DNA from: JAJPKK01 sp963800215
GTDB taxonomy: Bacteria; Pseudomonadota; Alphaproteobacteria; Rhizobiales; Xanthobacteraceae
Assembly (NCBI GenBank): GCA_963800215.1
Contig: CAWCZY010000018.1
Span: 1-64,000, forward strand
Direction of reading: 5' to 3'
Length of the DNA: 64,000 nt
In this document: piece after piece, positions 18,812 to 26,816 of the stretch
How positions within the stretch are numbered: the stretch's first letter is position 1
Layout of the letters: each line of letters begins with the position of its first letter
Made by a program: the position numbers and the translations under genes
The notes under the pieces: model-generated
The model's database searches: none
Seen by the model: only the letters and a program-made list of their open reading frames with translations
What the model was told of the DNA's origin: nothing

Positions 18812-20095
18812 TTACACCGCCGCGAGCGCCTGCTCTAGATCGGCGATGATGTCCTCCTGGTCCTCGATTCCGATCGACAGCCGCACCACGTCGGGACCCG
18901 CGCCCGCCTGGACCTTCTGCGGGTCGGACAGTTGGCGATGGGTGGTCGAGGCCGGATGGATGATCAGCGAGCGGGTGTCGCCGATATTGGCGAGGTGCGA
19001 GAACAGCTTCACGTTCGACACCAGCTTGACGCCGGCGTCGTAGCCGCCCTTGAGACCGAAGGTGAAGACCGCGCCGGCGCCCTTGGGCACGTATTTCTTG
19101 GCGAGGGCGTGATAGCGGTCGCCGGGGAGTCCGGGATAGCTGACCCACGCGATCTTCGGATGGGACGAGAGCCACAGCGAAACCGCAGCCGCATTGTCGC
19201 AATGCTTCTGCATCCGCAGCGGCAGCGTCTCGATGCCGGTGAGGATCAGGAACGCGTTGAACGGCGACAGCGCCGGTCCGATGTCGCGCAGGCCGAGCAC
19301 CCGGCATGCGATCGCGAAGGCGAAATTGCCGAACGTCTCGTGCAGCACGATGCCCTGGTATTCCGGCCGCGGCTTGCTCAGCATGGGGTAGCGGTCGTCG
19401 CGCGACCAGTTGAAATTGCCGCCGTCGACGATCAATCCGCCGATGGAATTGCCGTGGCCGCCGAGGAATTTGGTCAGCGAATGCACGACGATGTCGGCGC
19501 CATGCTCGAACGGCCGGCACAGATAGGGCGTCGCCAGCGTGTTGTCGACGATGAGCGGGACGCCGGTGCGCCGCGCAATGTCGGCGATCGCCTCGATGTC
19601 GGTGATGATGCCGCCGGGATTGGCGATGGATTCGATGAAGATCGCCTTGGTCTTCGGCGTGACGGCGCGCTCGAAGCTCGCGATGTCGTCGGGGTCCGCC
19701 CACACCACGTTCCAGCCGAAATTCTTGAAGGAGTGGTTGAACTGGTTGATCGAGCCGCCATAGAGCTTTTTCGACGCCACGAATTCGTCGCCGGGCGTGA
19801 GCATCGCGTGCATCACCAGTACCTGCGCGGCATGGCCGGATGCGACCGCAAGACCTGCGGTGCCGCCCTCGAGCGCGGCGACGCGCTCCTCCAGCACCGC
19901 ATTGGTGGGATTGCCGATGCGGGTATAGATGTTTCCGAACGCCTGCAGGCCGAACAGCGACGCCGCGTGATCGACGTCCTCGAACACGAACGACGTCGTC
20001 TGGTAGATCGGGGTCGCCCGCGCACCGGTGGTCGGATCGGGCTGCGCGCCCGCATGGACGGCGAGGGTAGCGAAGCCAGGCATGCGTTCGGTCAT
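18812..20095 (-). CDS. metY: O-acetylhomoserine sulfhydrylase / aminocarboxypropyltransferase
   Basis: PLP-dependent enzyme of 427 residues that makes homocysteine (methionine synthesis) from O-acetylhomoserine and sulfide. It carries PDPTTGARATPIYQTTSFVF, the phosphate-binding VASGHAAQVLVMHAML segment, the aspartate of IVDNTLATPYLCRP, and the PLP lysine in VVHSLTKFLGGHGNSIGG (about residue 207). The C-terminus has NIGDTRSLIIHPASTTH and VRLSIGIEDQEDI. Full length. The CoA-binding gene lies upstream on the same strand across a 150-bp spacer with a small palindrome; this pairing is usual in alphaproteobacteria. No convincing SAM riboswitch. Confidence 0.95.
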   Translation of the reverse strand: MTERMPGFATLAVHAGAQPDPTTGARATPIYQTTSFVFEDVDHAASLFGLQAFGNIYTRIGNPTNAVLEERVAALEGGTAGLAVASGHAAQVLVMHAMLTPGDEFVASKKLYGGSINQFNHSFKNFGWNVVWADPDDIASFERAVTPKTKAIFIESIANPGGIITDIEAIADIARRTGVPLIVDNTLATPYLCRPFEHGADIVVHSLTKFLGGHGNSIGGLIVDGGNFNWSRDDRYPMLSKPRPEYQGIVLHETFGNFAFAIACRVLGLRDIGPALSPFNAFLILTGIETLPLRMQKHCDNAAAVSLWLSSHPKIAWVSYPGLPGDRYHALAKKYVPKGAGAVFTFGLKGGYDAGVKLVSNVKLFSHLANIGDTRSLIIHPASTTHRQLSDPQKVQAGAGPDVVRLSIGIEDQEDIIADLEQALAAV

Positions 20096-20188
20096 GGCTG
20101 ATCCTTGTTCCGCCGCGGCGTGCGCCGGGCCCCAGCTTTATCGGAGGCAAATGGTCCGCTCAAGGGCGGGGGCTTCGACCATCACCTT

Positions 20189-20229
20189 GTCATTCCGGCG
20201 CGCGCGTCTTCGCGCGAATCCGGAATCAC
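20189..20229. repeat. Palindromic repeat (GTCATTCCGG class)
   Basis: GTCATTCCGG and its inverse CCGGAATCAC flank a GC-rich hairpin (CGCGCG...CGCGCG). Lies in the spacer between the CoA-binding gene and metY. Confidence 0.7.
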
Positions 20230-20245
20230 TGCCGGCCTATGGGTG

Positions 20246-20833
20246 TCAGTGGCTTTCTTCTTCACCGCGGTCGCCGCGTGCCGCCGCATCGGCGGCGCCG
20301 CCGGCGGTGGTCACGCGGTCGAGGGAGAGCCGCTGCACGCCGCGGCCGGACAGCTGCGCCCGCTTCGAGCTGAGGGTGCGCGAATTCACTCCCATCCAGG
20401 AGATTTCCGAGGACAGGCGCCCGTATTCGATCTTGGGGCAGCGGTCCATCACCACCTTGATGCCGTTGGCTTCGGCAAGCGCCGCCGCTTCGTCGTTGCG
20501 GATACCGAGCTGCATCCAAAGCACGCGCGGCCGAGGCTGCATCCGCACCGCCTGCGCGACGATATCGGGCACATAGCGGCTGGCGCGGAAGACGTCGACC
20601 ATGTCGACCGGCTCGGGAATGTCGAGCACGCTCCCGTAGCACCGCTGCCCCAGCAGATCCTGCCCGGCGAGGCCGGGGTTGACGGGGATCATGCGATAGC
20701 CGCGATCGAGCAGATATTTGAAGGCGAAGTAGCTCGGCCGGCTGGTATTCGCCGAGACGCCGACCATGGCGATGGTCTTCACGGTATTCAGGATACCGCG
20801 AATGTAACCATCGTCATAGCGGTCGTGATTCAC
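20246..20833 (-). CDS. CoA-binding protein, YccU family
   Basis: Cytoplasmic Rossmann-fold protein of 195 residues. After MNHDRYDDGYIRGILNTVKT the nucleotide-binding strand reads IAMVGVSANTSRPSYFAFKY, followed by GYRMIPVNPGLAG, VDMVDVFRASRYVPDIV, VLWMQLGIRNDEAAA and VVMDRCPKIEY with the conserved cysteine. The C-terminal tail is alanine- and arginine-rich. It precedes metY on the same strand, a conserved neighbour pair. Members bind CoA or act in acyl transfer or stress, but no enzyme activity is established. Confidence 0.9.
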   Translation of the reverse strand: MNHDRYDDGYIRGILNTVKTIAMVGVSANTSRPSYFAFKYLLDRGYRMIPVNPGLAGQDLLGQRCYGSVLDIPEPVDMVDVFRASRYVPDIVAQAVRMQPRPRVLWMQLGIRNDEAAALAEANGIKVVMDRCPKIEYGRLSSEISWMGVNSRTLSSKRAQLSGRGVQRLSLDRVTTAGGAADAAARGDRGEEESH

Positions 20834-20846
20834 CGGCGGCCGTGCG

Positions 20847-21101
20847 TCACTGCGCGCGCCGGTTGCTTCTGATCGCGGCGGTGATGATTCTCTTGCACGG
20901 TGCGGACAGCGCGCTCACCTTGCGGATCAGGCAGGCATAGACCTGGTCGCGGTCGGGGATCTGATCGGCGCAGTGCACCTGCGCGTCATTGATGCAGGCC
21001 TGCCGTTCGGCGTCGGTCTCGGCGAGCGCCGGCCAGGATGCCGCCATGACGATGACGGAGAGCGCGAGCAGGGCGCCGAGATGCTTGGTGCGCAGAGACA
21101 T
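20847..21101 (-). CDS. Small periplasmic cysteine-rich protein
   Basis: 84 residues: a signal peptide (MSLRTKHLGALLALSVIV...WPALAE) and a mature part with four cysteines in the pattern ACINDAQVHC, YACLIRKV, APCKRI. This spacing is like the Cys-rich repeat family (PF00839) found in rhizobial small secreted proteins. The start at 21099-21101 has an AGGAGG site; upstream in-frame codons lack one. The gene ends 13 bp before the CoA-binding gene start, so it may share its promoter. Function unknown. Confidence 0.8.
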   Translation of the reverse strand: MSLRTKHLGALLALSVIVMAASWPALAETDAERQACINDAQVHCADQIPDRDQVYACLIRKVSALSAPCKRIITAAIRSNRRAQ

Positions 21102-21208
21102 TGGACCTCCTGATTGGAATTCGTGGATTGACGGGCTTAACGCTGGCTCGTAACGCGTGGCTGGGATGGCACTGCTGGCGAACCGGCGAACGACGTTCCT
21201 CGGTGGCG

Positions 21209-22015
21209 CTATCGGTCTTTCCAATTCGGCTTGCGCTTGGCGATGAAGGCCCCGATGCCCTCCTCGGCATCGGGATCGAGCATGTTTTCGACCATCACGC
21301 GCGAGGCATAGTCATGGGCTGCCGCGAGGCCCATTTCGAGCTGGGCATAGAACGCCGCCTTGCCGATCCTGATCGCCGCCGCGGATTTGGAGGCGATGTG
21401 ACGGGCGAGCCGGATCGCCTCGCTGCGTTCCTCGCCGGGCGGCGCCAGCCGGTTGACGAGCCCGATCCGCAGCGCCTCGTCCGCCGCGATCGCGTCGCCC
21501 GTGAGCAGCATTTCCATGGCGTGCTTGCGGGCGACATTGCGCGACAAGGCGACCATCGGGGATGAGCAGAACAGGCCGATATTGACGCCGGGCGTGGTGA
21601 AGGTGGCGGCCGTCGAGGCCACCGCGAGGTCGCAGGTCGCGACCAGCTGGCATCCCGCGGCGCTGGCGGCGCCCTGGACGCAGGCGATCGCGGGCTGCGG
21701 CAGGCGGATCACCGCCTGCATCATGGTGCTGCAGAGACTCCAAACCGCCGTGAAGAAGGCGCGGCCGCCGTCCGCGTCGGCGCGCCGCGCGGTGAGTTCC
21801 TTGAGGTCGTGTCCTGCGCAGAAAGCCGGGCCGTTCGCGGCGATGACCACGGCACGTATGGCGGTATCGTCGGCAATCGCGGCGAGAGCCTCGATCGTCG
21901 CTTCCAGCATCTCCACCGAGAGGCTGTTGCGCGCTGCCGGTCGGTTGAGGGTGAGCACGGCGATGCCGCCGAGGTTCTCGCGCAGGAGAACCGCTTCATG
22001 CGCCGGAATCGTCAT
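21209..22015 (-). CDS. Enoyl-CoA hydratase/isomerase family protein lacking both catalytic glutamates (ECHDC3-like)
   Basis: Crotonase-fold protein of 268 residues. It has GGIAVLTLNRPAARNSLSVE, the oxyanion-hole AFCAGHDLKEL and CVQGAASAAG, and later ATCDLAVAS and RKHAMEMLLTGDAI. In classical hydratases the first acid lies in GGCEL and the second in QPEI; here these read AGCQL and TPGV, so both glutamates are absent. The NIGLFCSSPMVALSR segment matches ECHDC3-type crotonases rather than hydratases. It should still bind acyl-CoA but is unlikely to hydrate enoyl-CoA. Start at 22013-22015 (MTIPAHEAVLL). A candidate promoter lies at 22095-22122. Confidence 0.88.
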   Translation of the reverse strand: MTIPAHEAVLLRENLGGIAVLTLNRPAARNSLSVEMLEATIEALAAIADDTAIRAVVIAANGPAFCAGHDLKELTARRADADGGRAFFTAVWSLCSTMMQAVIRLPQPAIACVQGAASAAGCQLVATCDLAVASTAATFTTPGVNIGLFCSSPMVALSRNVARKHAMEMLLTGDAIAADEALRIGLVNRLAPPGEERSEAIRLARHIASKSAAAIRIGKAAFYAQLEMGLAAAHDYASRVMVENMLDPDAEEGIGAFIAKRKPNWKDR

Positions 22016-22476
22016 GGCGGAGCGTGCGTTCAAACCCGAATCTTTCCGTTTCCAGTTGAGCAAATTGCCTGTGCTTTCGGTGCCGCGCCAGGGCAAAATA
22101 GCCGGGTGGCGATGCGGGTCAAAGTGTGTTGCATTTGCGTGACGGCCGCGCGACCGGTCGCCGCCGCGGAGGAACCGCGCATTCGCGGCCCGCTCCGGCC
22201 GGCCTAACGGAAGTAGAGTTCCAAGTCCGTGCCGACGTACTCGGATCGAGGCGCGGATTGCCGCGTTCGCAGCGGCGGAGGCTGCGTGATTGCCACCGCC
22301 CTCACGGACGAAAATCGCTTTAAAAAATGCACCCTCGGCTCCGCTCCCGAACGCGCAGATTCACGTGTGCAATTTTGTACTGCGCGGCTCTATTGCCGTG
22401 CCTATTGTCCGGCGTGTCCGCATGCCAATGGTGCTTCGTCCGAAGAAGTCGTGGCTATGCCGGACCAAGAGGCCTC
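22016..22476. other. Intergenic region between crotonase gene and small ORF
   Basis: About 460 bp. It holds the candidate crotonase promoter (22095-22122) and an 18-bp motif at 22125-22142 that recurs before the thioesterase gene at 25533-25550. The rest has several short overlapping frames with no family resemblance, and an A-run at 22321-22327. Confidence 0.5.
22095..22122 (-). promoter_or_regulatory. Candidate promoter of the crotonase-like gene
   Basis: On the minus strand TTGACC (22117-22122) and TATTTT (22095-22100) are 16 bp apart, about 80 bp upstream of the start codon. Plausible housekeeping promoter; no experimental support. Confidence 0.45.
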
Positions 22477-22752
22477 ATGGCAATCCTCAGCGATGATAAG
22501 CGGCCCCCCCGCGGTTTCCGAAATACCTCCGCCGGTATGGTGCGCGTCGTCGTGAAGTTGCGGCCCGAGCAGTACGACGCGCTGTCTCGCCACGTGCGCC
22601 TCATCGGTTCGACGTTGAGCGAGTTCTTCCGCGAGAGCGCGGTCAACGCGGCGGCCTTCACGCGGGAAGGGAACGGTTCGGCCCTGGGTCCCCTTGGCTC
22701 TGCCGCGACGGAAGCCAAGCGTGACCAGGAAAAATCATCGAGATCGGCTTAG
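22477..22752 (+). CDS. Small hypothetical protein with ribbon-helix-helix-like core
   Basis: 91 residues from the ATG at 22477. The central segment VRVVVKLRPEQYDALSRHVR followed by GSTLSEFFRESAVNAAAF resembles the strand-helix-helix layout of Arc/MetJ-type DNA-binding proteins. N- and C-termini are charged and low in complexity. The ribosome site (AAGAGG) is modest. It might regulate its own region; there are no clear partner genes. The class assignment is an inference from pattern only. Confidence 0.55.
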   Translation: MAILSDDKRPPRGFRNTSAGMVRVVVKLRPEQYDALSRHVRLIGSTLSEFFRESAVNAAAFTREGNGSALGPLGSAATEAKRDQEKSSRSA

Positions 22753-22788
22753 AGCATGATCCCGAACTTTTCGGACGAGATCATGCTC
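22752..22788. repeat. Palindromic repeat (GAGCATGAT class)
   Basis: GAGCATGAT and ATCATGCTC arms around a 19-bp centre (CCCGAACTTTTCGGACGAG), immediately after a stop codon. It resembles dispersed elements of Bradyrhizobium and may form a transcript-end hairpin. Confidence 0.7.
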
Positions 22789-22975
22789 AAACTGAAGCAG
22801 ATTGAGCAGTAGCCGGCTTGTCCCGGCCATCTCGATTATTGAGGCACAAGCGCTGAGCATTCTAAACCGTAACCGATTGATTGACGACAAATGCTCGCCG
22901 GTCAAGGATTCGGAAGCGGAGACCCCGGTGGAGTGCGCCATCAGGCTCTGAGCGGGATAACTCTGTGGACGGGAG

Positions 22976-23078
22976 TGTTCAAAATTGAACAGACCACTGT
23001 GCCATATTGCACAGGAAAGGTGTGCTATTTTGCACGAAAACCTGTGGACAAATTGGCGAAGATGTTCAGTTTTGAACA
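22976..23078. promoter_or_regulatory. Array of four phased 16-bp dyad operators
   Basis: Four inverted repeats share the layout TGTKC-N6-GMACA: 22976-22991 (TGTTCAAAATTGAACA), 22998-23013 (TGTGCCATATTGCACA), 23021-23036 (TGTGCTATTTTGCACG) and 23063-23078 (TGTTCAGTTTTGAACA). Their centres are 22, 23 and 42 bp apart, that is about two, two and four helical turns, so all four face nearly the same side of the DNA. The sequence CTGTGGAC precedes the first and last sites (22963, 23042). The array ends 100 bp before the zinc-ribbon gene. Such a set suggests cooperative binding of a dimeric regulator; the TGTGC-N6-GCACA form resembles LuxR/TraR-type boxes. The regulator is unknown. Confidence 0.68.
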
Positions 23079-23177
23079 GTGATTTTTTTTTGAGTCCGGA
23101 AAATCGGGGCCTATCGGGGGTAGAGCGCCCACGAACAGCACCAAACAGCATCTTGGTCTAAGGACAAAGGAAATCAC

Positions 23178-23414
23178 ATGCGTTCTTCCGATCATTCGCC
23201 CAAGCCCGAGGCAGGACACCCGTGCCCGATATGCGGCGCCGAAACCACTCTTGCGGAGTGTGTTCCCCACCCCCTGTACGTCAATTTCAAGATACACGGA
23301 TATCTCTGCGACAGATGCGGGCCCATCAAGTCCTTGGTCGTGAGAGGTTACCCCGAGGCGCGGCAAATGAGGATGGCCGCCCCGTCGACCCGGCGGCGAA
23401 GCGGCCTTCGGTGA
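23178..23414 (+). CDS. Small zinc-ribbon-like protein, 78 aa
   Basis: Soluble protein with two CxxC pairs, HPCPICGAE near residue 15 and LCDRCGPIK near residue 48, spaced as in a zinc ribbon. Between them lies TLAECVPHPLYVNFKIHGY. The ATG at 23178 follows an AAAGGA site. Similar short proteins occur in Bradyrhizobium relatives without known function. An unusual array of palindromic sites lies 100-200 bp upstream, so it may be tightly controlled. No membrane segment or signal. Confidence 0.68.
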   Translation: MRSSDHSPKPEAGHPCPICGAETTLAECVPHPLYVNFKIHGYLCDRCGPIKSLVVRGYPEARQMRMAAPSTRRRSGLR

Positions 23415-23586
23415 TCGGCTTCCATGGACTCGGGCGGGTCAATCGAGATCCGCCGTATGTCGTCGTCGCTGCCGGTTAGGCGCAAGGCCAGTCAATCCGA
23501 TCAAATCGTTTTCTCGCCTACGATACCGGCGGTATCGAGCCGACGCTCGAACAGCCGATTGACTTCGATCGCATCGGCGCGGCCAA

Positions 23587-23613
23587 TTGTGAGAAGCGGC
23601 AACTTCGTATAAT
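23587..23613 (+). promoter_or_regulatory. Candidate promoter of the ClC transporter gene
   Basis: A perfect TATAAT (23608-23613) is preceded by TTGTGA (23587-23592) at 15 bp, or by overlapping weaker hexamers at 16-17 bp. It lies about 90 bp before the start codon at 23705. A GATACCGGCGGTATC palindrome sits further upstream at about 23522-23536. Confidence 0.45.
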
Positions 23614-23704
23614 TCGATACCCACGGTCCGCCGGGGGGTACATCATGGCACCTCCGCCGGGGCGGGCGAGCGGGGAGCGGCCGTGCGGTCCGCATAGACG
23701 TTCC

Positions 23705-25477
23705 ATGAAAATCAGGCTGCTGCACCGGATCGGGCTCGTGCGATTGTCGCTCTTTGCGGTTGTGGTCGGGCTCGTCACCGGCGCCGGTGCCGTGTTCTTC
23801 CGCGCCCTGATCGGGCTGATCCACAACATCGCCTTTCTCGGCCGGTTCGACATCGATTACGACGCCAATTTGTTCACGCCGCCCGGTCCTTGGGGCATGT
23901 ACGTCATCCTGGTTCCCGTCCTCGGAGGCGTGATCGTCACGTTCCTGGTGACGAATTTCGCGCCGGAAGCGCGCGGCCACGGCGTCCCGGAAGTGATGGA
24001 TGCGATCTATTACCATCAAGGAGTCATCCGGCCCATCGTCGCTGCGGTGAAGTCGCTGGCCTCCGCGGTTTCGATCGGCACCGGTGCGGCGGTCGGGCGC
24101 GAAGGACCCATCATCCAGATCGGTGCCTCGCTGGGCTCCTCGCTCGGGCAGGTCGTGCGGATGGCGCCGTGGCAGCGCATCACGCTGGTCGCAGCCGGCG
24201 CCGGCGCCGGCATCGCGGCGACGTTCAATACGCCGATAGGCGGGGTGATGTTCGCGATCGAATTGATGATGCCGGAACTGAGCGCGCGCACGTTTCTGCC
24301 CGTCGCGCTCGCGACCGGCACGGCGACTTTCATCGGGCGTATCCTGCTCGGCCTGCAACCGGCGTTCGCGGTTCCGGCGGCGCTCATGGCCGACCGTCCG
24401 GCGTCGGTGGCGGCTCTGCTGCTGTTCGCCTTGCTCGGAAGCCTGATGGGACTCGCGGCCACCGCCTTCATACGTGGCCTGAGCCTCGCCGAGGACGTCT
24501 TCGAGCGCATCGGCAATCCCTACCTGCGCCACGGGCTCGGCATGCTGATCGTCGGCGTCCTCATCTATGTGCTGCTTCGCACCACCGGGCACTATTATGT
24601 CGAGGGCGTCGGCTACGCCACAATTCAGGCCATTCTCACGGGCGGACTCGCAGTGCCGGCTCTGCTCGCCGTGCTGGGGGTGGCGAAGCTTTTTGCCACG
24701 TCGATCAGTCTCGGCTCGGGCGCGTCGGGCGGCATTTTTTCGCCGTCGCTCTTCATGGGCGCAACCGCCGGCGGGGCGTTCGGCGCGGTGGTCACCGCGA
24801 TCCACCCGGTGGAAGGCGTCGGGGTCGCGACCTGCGCCATGATCGGCATGGCGGCCATGGTCGGCGGCGGCACCGGCGCGGCCATGACCGCGGTCACCAT
24901 GACCTTCGAGATGACCCGCGACTACGATCTGGTCATGCCGATCATCGTCGCGGTCGCCCTGGCGATCGGAGTCCGGCGCCTGCTGTCCGAGGAGAACATC
25001 TACACCGTCAAGCTCGTGGCCCGAGGGCATAACGTGCCGAAGGCCCTGCACGCCGACATGTTCCTGGTCCGCCACGCCGGCGAAGTGATGGCGCGGGACG
25101 TGATCTTGCTGCGCGCGGAGGCGGACTTCGACGCGTTCTTGCGGCGGCCGGAGCATGCTGGCGGCTTCAGGCATGTCGTGGTGACGCGTGGCGATCGCAT
25201 CAGCGGTGTGGTCCGCGTAAACACCGCCCTGCGGCGCGGCCTCGAGGATGCCTACACAGGCGTCACGCTGGGAGATGTCGCGCAGCGGCATTTCACCGTC
25301 GCACGCGAGGACGACATCATGTTCGACGTCATCACGCGCATGGCGCGGCATGGCGCCAGCATGGTGGTGGTCACAAAGGGCCGCGGCCGGCCGCGGGCCG
25401 CGGATGTCGCCGGCATCATCTCTAAGGAACACATCGCCAACTCCGTCGCCGAGAGCATCGAGCCCTATGGCAAATGA
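23705..25477 (+). CDS. ClC-family chloride channel/antiporter with C-terminal CBS domains
   Basis: Inner-membrane anion transporter of 590 residues. The ClC signature segments are all present: GHGVPEVMDA, the gating glutamate in GREGPIIQIGAS, AAGAGAGIAATFNTPIGG and SLGSGASGGIFSPSLFMGA. About ten to twelve membrane helices cover residues 15-420. A cytoplasmic tail (about 440-590) has two CBS-like motifs (VMARDVILLRAEADFDAF; TLGDVAQRHFTVAREDDIMF). I use the ATG at 23705 (MKIRLLHRIGL); an in-frame start at 23645 would add 20 polar residues. Role: chloride/proton exchange, perhaps in acid or osmotic balance. Confidence 0.94.
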   Translation: MKIRLLHRIGLVRLSLFAVVVGLVTGAGAVFFRALIGLIHNIAFLGRFDIDYDANLFTPPGPWGMYVILVPVLGGVIVTFLVTNFAPEARGHGVPEVMDAIYYHQGVIRPIVAAVKSLASAVSIGTGAAVGREGPIIQIGASLGSSLGQVVRMAPWQRITLVAAGAGAGIAATFNTPIGGVMFAIELMMPELSARTFLPVALATGTATFIGRILLGLQPAFAVPAALMADRPASVAALLLFALLGSLMGLAATAFIRGLSLAEDVFERIGNPYLRHGLGMLIVGVLIYVLLRTTGHYYVEGVGYATIQAILTGGLAVPALLAVLGVAKLFATSISLGSGASGGIFSPSLFMGATAGGAFGAVVTAIHPVEGVGVATCAMIGMAAMVGGGTGAAMTAVTMTFEMTRDYDLVMPIIVAVALAIGVRRLLSEENIYTVKLVARGHNVPKALHADMFLVRHAGEVMARDVILLRAEADFDAFLRRPEHAGGFRHVVVTRGDRISGVVRVNTALRRGLEDAYTGVTLGDVAQRHFTVAREDDIMFDVITRMARHGASMVVVTKGRGRPRAADVAGIISKEHIANSVAESIEPYGK

Positions 25478-25608
25478 CGGCCGCAGCGTGCGGTCGAGAA
25501 GAAATCCCGACGGTTCGCCCAAGCCCAGAAATTGTGTTGCATTTGCTTGAGCGGCACGTGGAATGAGGCGGGGCGAGCCCCGCTGGGACGCGCCGCAACG
25601 GAGACTCG

Positions 25609-26067
25609 ATGAAAAAAGAGTTGGAACGCAGAACCGCGGCGCTTTCGGTCGCCGAATTGGAAGCGTTCCTTCGCGCAGAATTTCCCCAGGTGTTCCATGA
25701 CGGGAGTGGCGTCGCCATCGAGGACGCCTGGCATGGCGGCGCCCGGGTGCGCCAAGCCTGGCGCGACGCCTTTGCCCGTCCGGGTGGCACCATGTCCGGC
25801 CCGACCATGATGGCGCTCGCCGATTTTGCGATGTATGTCGCGGTCCTGGCCTCGATCGGCCCGGTGGGGCTTGCCGTCACCACCAGCCTCAACATCAATT
25901 TCCTGCGCAAGCCGTCCCGTGGCGACCTCATCGCCGAGGCGAAATTGATGAAGCTCGGCAAGCGCCTGGCGGTAGGGGAGGTGGCGCTGTGGTCGGCCGG
26001 GAGCGACGATCTCGTCGCCCATGTCACCTCGACTTATTCCATTCCCGCTCCGCGGCCTGGCTCGTAA
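25609..26067 (+). CDS. PaaI-family acyl-CoA thioesterase
   Basis: Hotdog-fold protein of 152 residues. The motif region GGTMSGPTMMALADFAMYVA, with the aspartate typical of PaaI enzymes, precedes GPVGLAVTTSLNINFLRKP and GDLIAEAKLMKLGKRLAVGEV. A GGAGACTCG sequence precedes the ATG. It should hydrolyse an acyl- or aryl-CoA in the cytoplasm; the substrate is unknown. An 18-bp motif at 25533-25550 also occurs upstream of the crotonase-like gene, hinting at shared control. Confidence 0.9.
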   Translation: MKKELERRTAALSVAELEAFLRAEFPQVFHDGSGVAIEDAWHGGARVRQAWRDAFARPGGTMSGPTMMALADFAMYVAVLASIGPVGLAVTTSLNINFLRKPSRGDLIAEAKLMKLGKRLAVGEVALWSAGSDDLVAHVTSTYSIPAPRPGS

Positions 26068-26087
26068 ACGCATGAAAAGATTGAACT

Positions 26088-26160
26088 GTAGCCCGGGTTG
26101 AGCGCAGCGAAACCCGGGGGCGGCTTCCCCGGATGTCCGCTCCGCTCCCATCCGGGCTAC
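26088..26160. repeat. Palindromic repeat (GTAGCCCGGGTTGAGCGCAG class)
   Basis: GTAGCCCGGGTTGAGCGCAG and its inverse ending CATCCGGGCTAC close a 73-bp imperfect hairpin, 20 bp after the thioesterase stop. This is a dispersed rhizobial repeat and could end transcription. Confidence 0.72.
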
Positions 26161-26260
26161 GGCGCATTGCCTTCGCAAGGTCCATTGGTTGGCTGATGGC
26201 ATTATAATACCAATTAAATAACCGAATGAAAAGATTGAGCAATAGATGGATGCGTCGGCG

Positions 26261-26288
26261 TTGACCTGGGCAGCCCGCTCCGCTACAT
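26261..26288 (+). promoter_or_regulatory. Promoter of rplM-rpsI
   Basis: TTGACC (26261-26266), 16 bp, then CTACAT (26283-26288), 61 bp before the rplM start. TTGAC with CTACAT is the usual strong housekeeping pattern for ribosomal genes in alphaproteobacteria. Confidence 0.68.
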
Positions 26289-26349
26289 CAGCGCCTTCCA
26301 ATGAGGCCGGGCACGCAAGGCCCGGCCGTGTGTTTCCAGGGGATTTCCC

Positions 26350-26814
26350 ATGAAGACCTATTCGGCCAAACCCGCCGAAGTCGAAAAGAAGTGGGTGATG
26401 ATCGATGGCACCGGCCTCGTCGTCGGCCGGCTCGCGACCATCGTCGCCATGCGGCTGCGCGGCAAGCACAAGGCCACCTACACGCCCCATGTGGACGACG
26501 GCGACAACGTCATCGTCATCAATGCGGAGAAAGTGGTGCTCACCGGCCGCAAGCTGCAGAACAAGGTGTATTACCATCACACCGGCTTCATCGGCGGGAT
26601 CAAGGAGCGCACCGCGCGGTCGATCCTCGAAGGGCGTTTTCCCGAGCGTATCGTCGAAAAGGCGGTCGAGCGCATGTTGCCGCGCGGCCCGCTGGGCCGC
26701 CGCCAATTCGGCAATCTCCGCGTCTACAAGGGCCCCGATCATCCCCATGCCGCGCAAACCCCCGAACCCCTGGATATCGCATCGATGAACCGCAAGAACG
26801 TGAGGAGCGCCTGA
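26350..26814 (+). CDS. rplM: 50S ribosomal protein L13
   Basis: Ribosomal protein of 154 residues, full length. MKTYSAKPAEVEKKWVMIDG, VVGRLATIVAMRLRGKHK, TYTPHVDDGDNVIVINAEKV, YYHHTGFIGGIKERTA and MLPRGPLGRRQFGNLRVYKG are the standard L13 blocks. First gene of the L13-S9 operon; rpsI starts two bases after its stop. Confidence 0.98.
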   Translation: MKTYSAKPAEVEKKWVMIDGTGLVVGRLATIVAMRLRGKHKATYTPHVDDGDNVIVINAEKVVLTGRKLQNKVYYHHTGFIGGIKERTARSILEGRFPERIVEKAVERMLPRGPLGRRQFGNLRVYKGPDHPHAAQTPEPLDIASMNRKNVRSA

Positions 26815-26816
26815 CC

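Noticed and set aside
20096..20245. Possible SAM riboswitch upstream of metY
   Set aside because: SAM-II elements are common before methionine genes in this group, but I could not find the required stem and pseudoknot; the spacer is instead occupied by a GTCATTCCGG palindrome.
22976..22991. TGTTCAAAATTGAACA as a LexA (SOS) box
   Set aside because: Alphaproteobacterial LexA boxes are direct GTTC-N7-GTTC repeats, whereas these are inverted with a six-base centre.
23043..23051. DnaA-box-like TGTGGACAA near the dyad array, suggesting an origin
   Set aside because: One mismatch to the consensus and a single good copy only; no repABC, hemE or dnaA neighbour and no AT-rich unwinding region with several boxes.
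23501..25522. Antisense frame of 673 codons opposite the ClC transporter
   Set aside because: Composition dominated by His, Arg, Asp and Gln; no motif. The sense strand encodes all ClC signatures.
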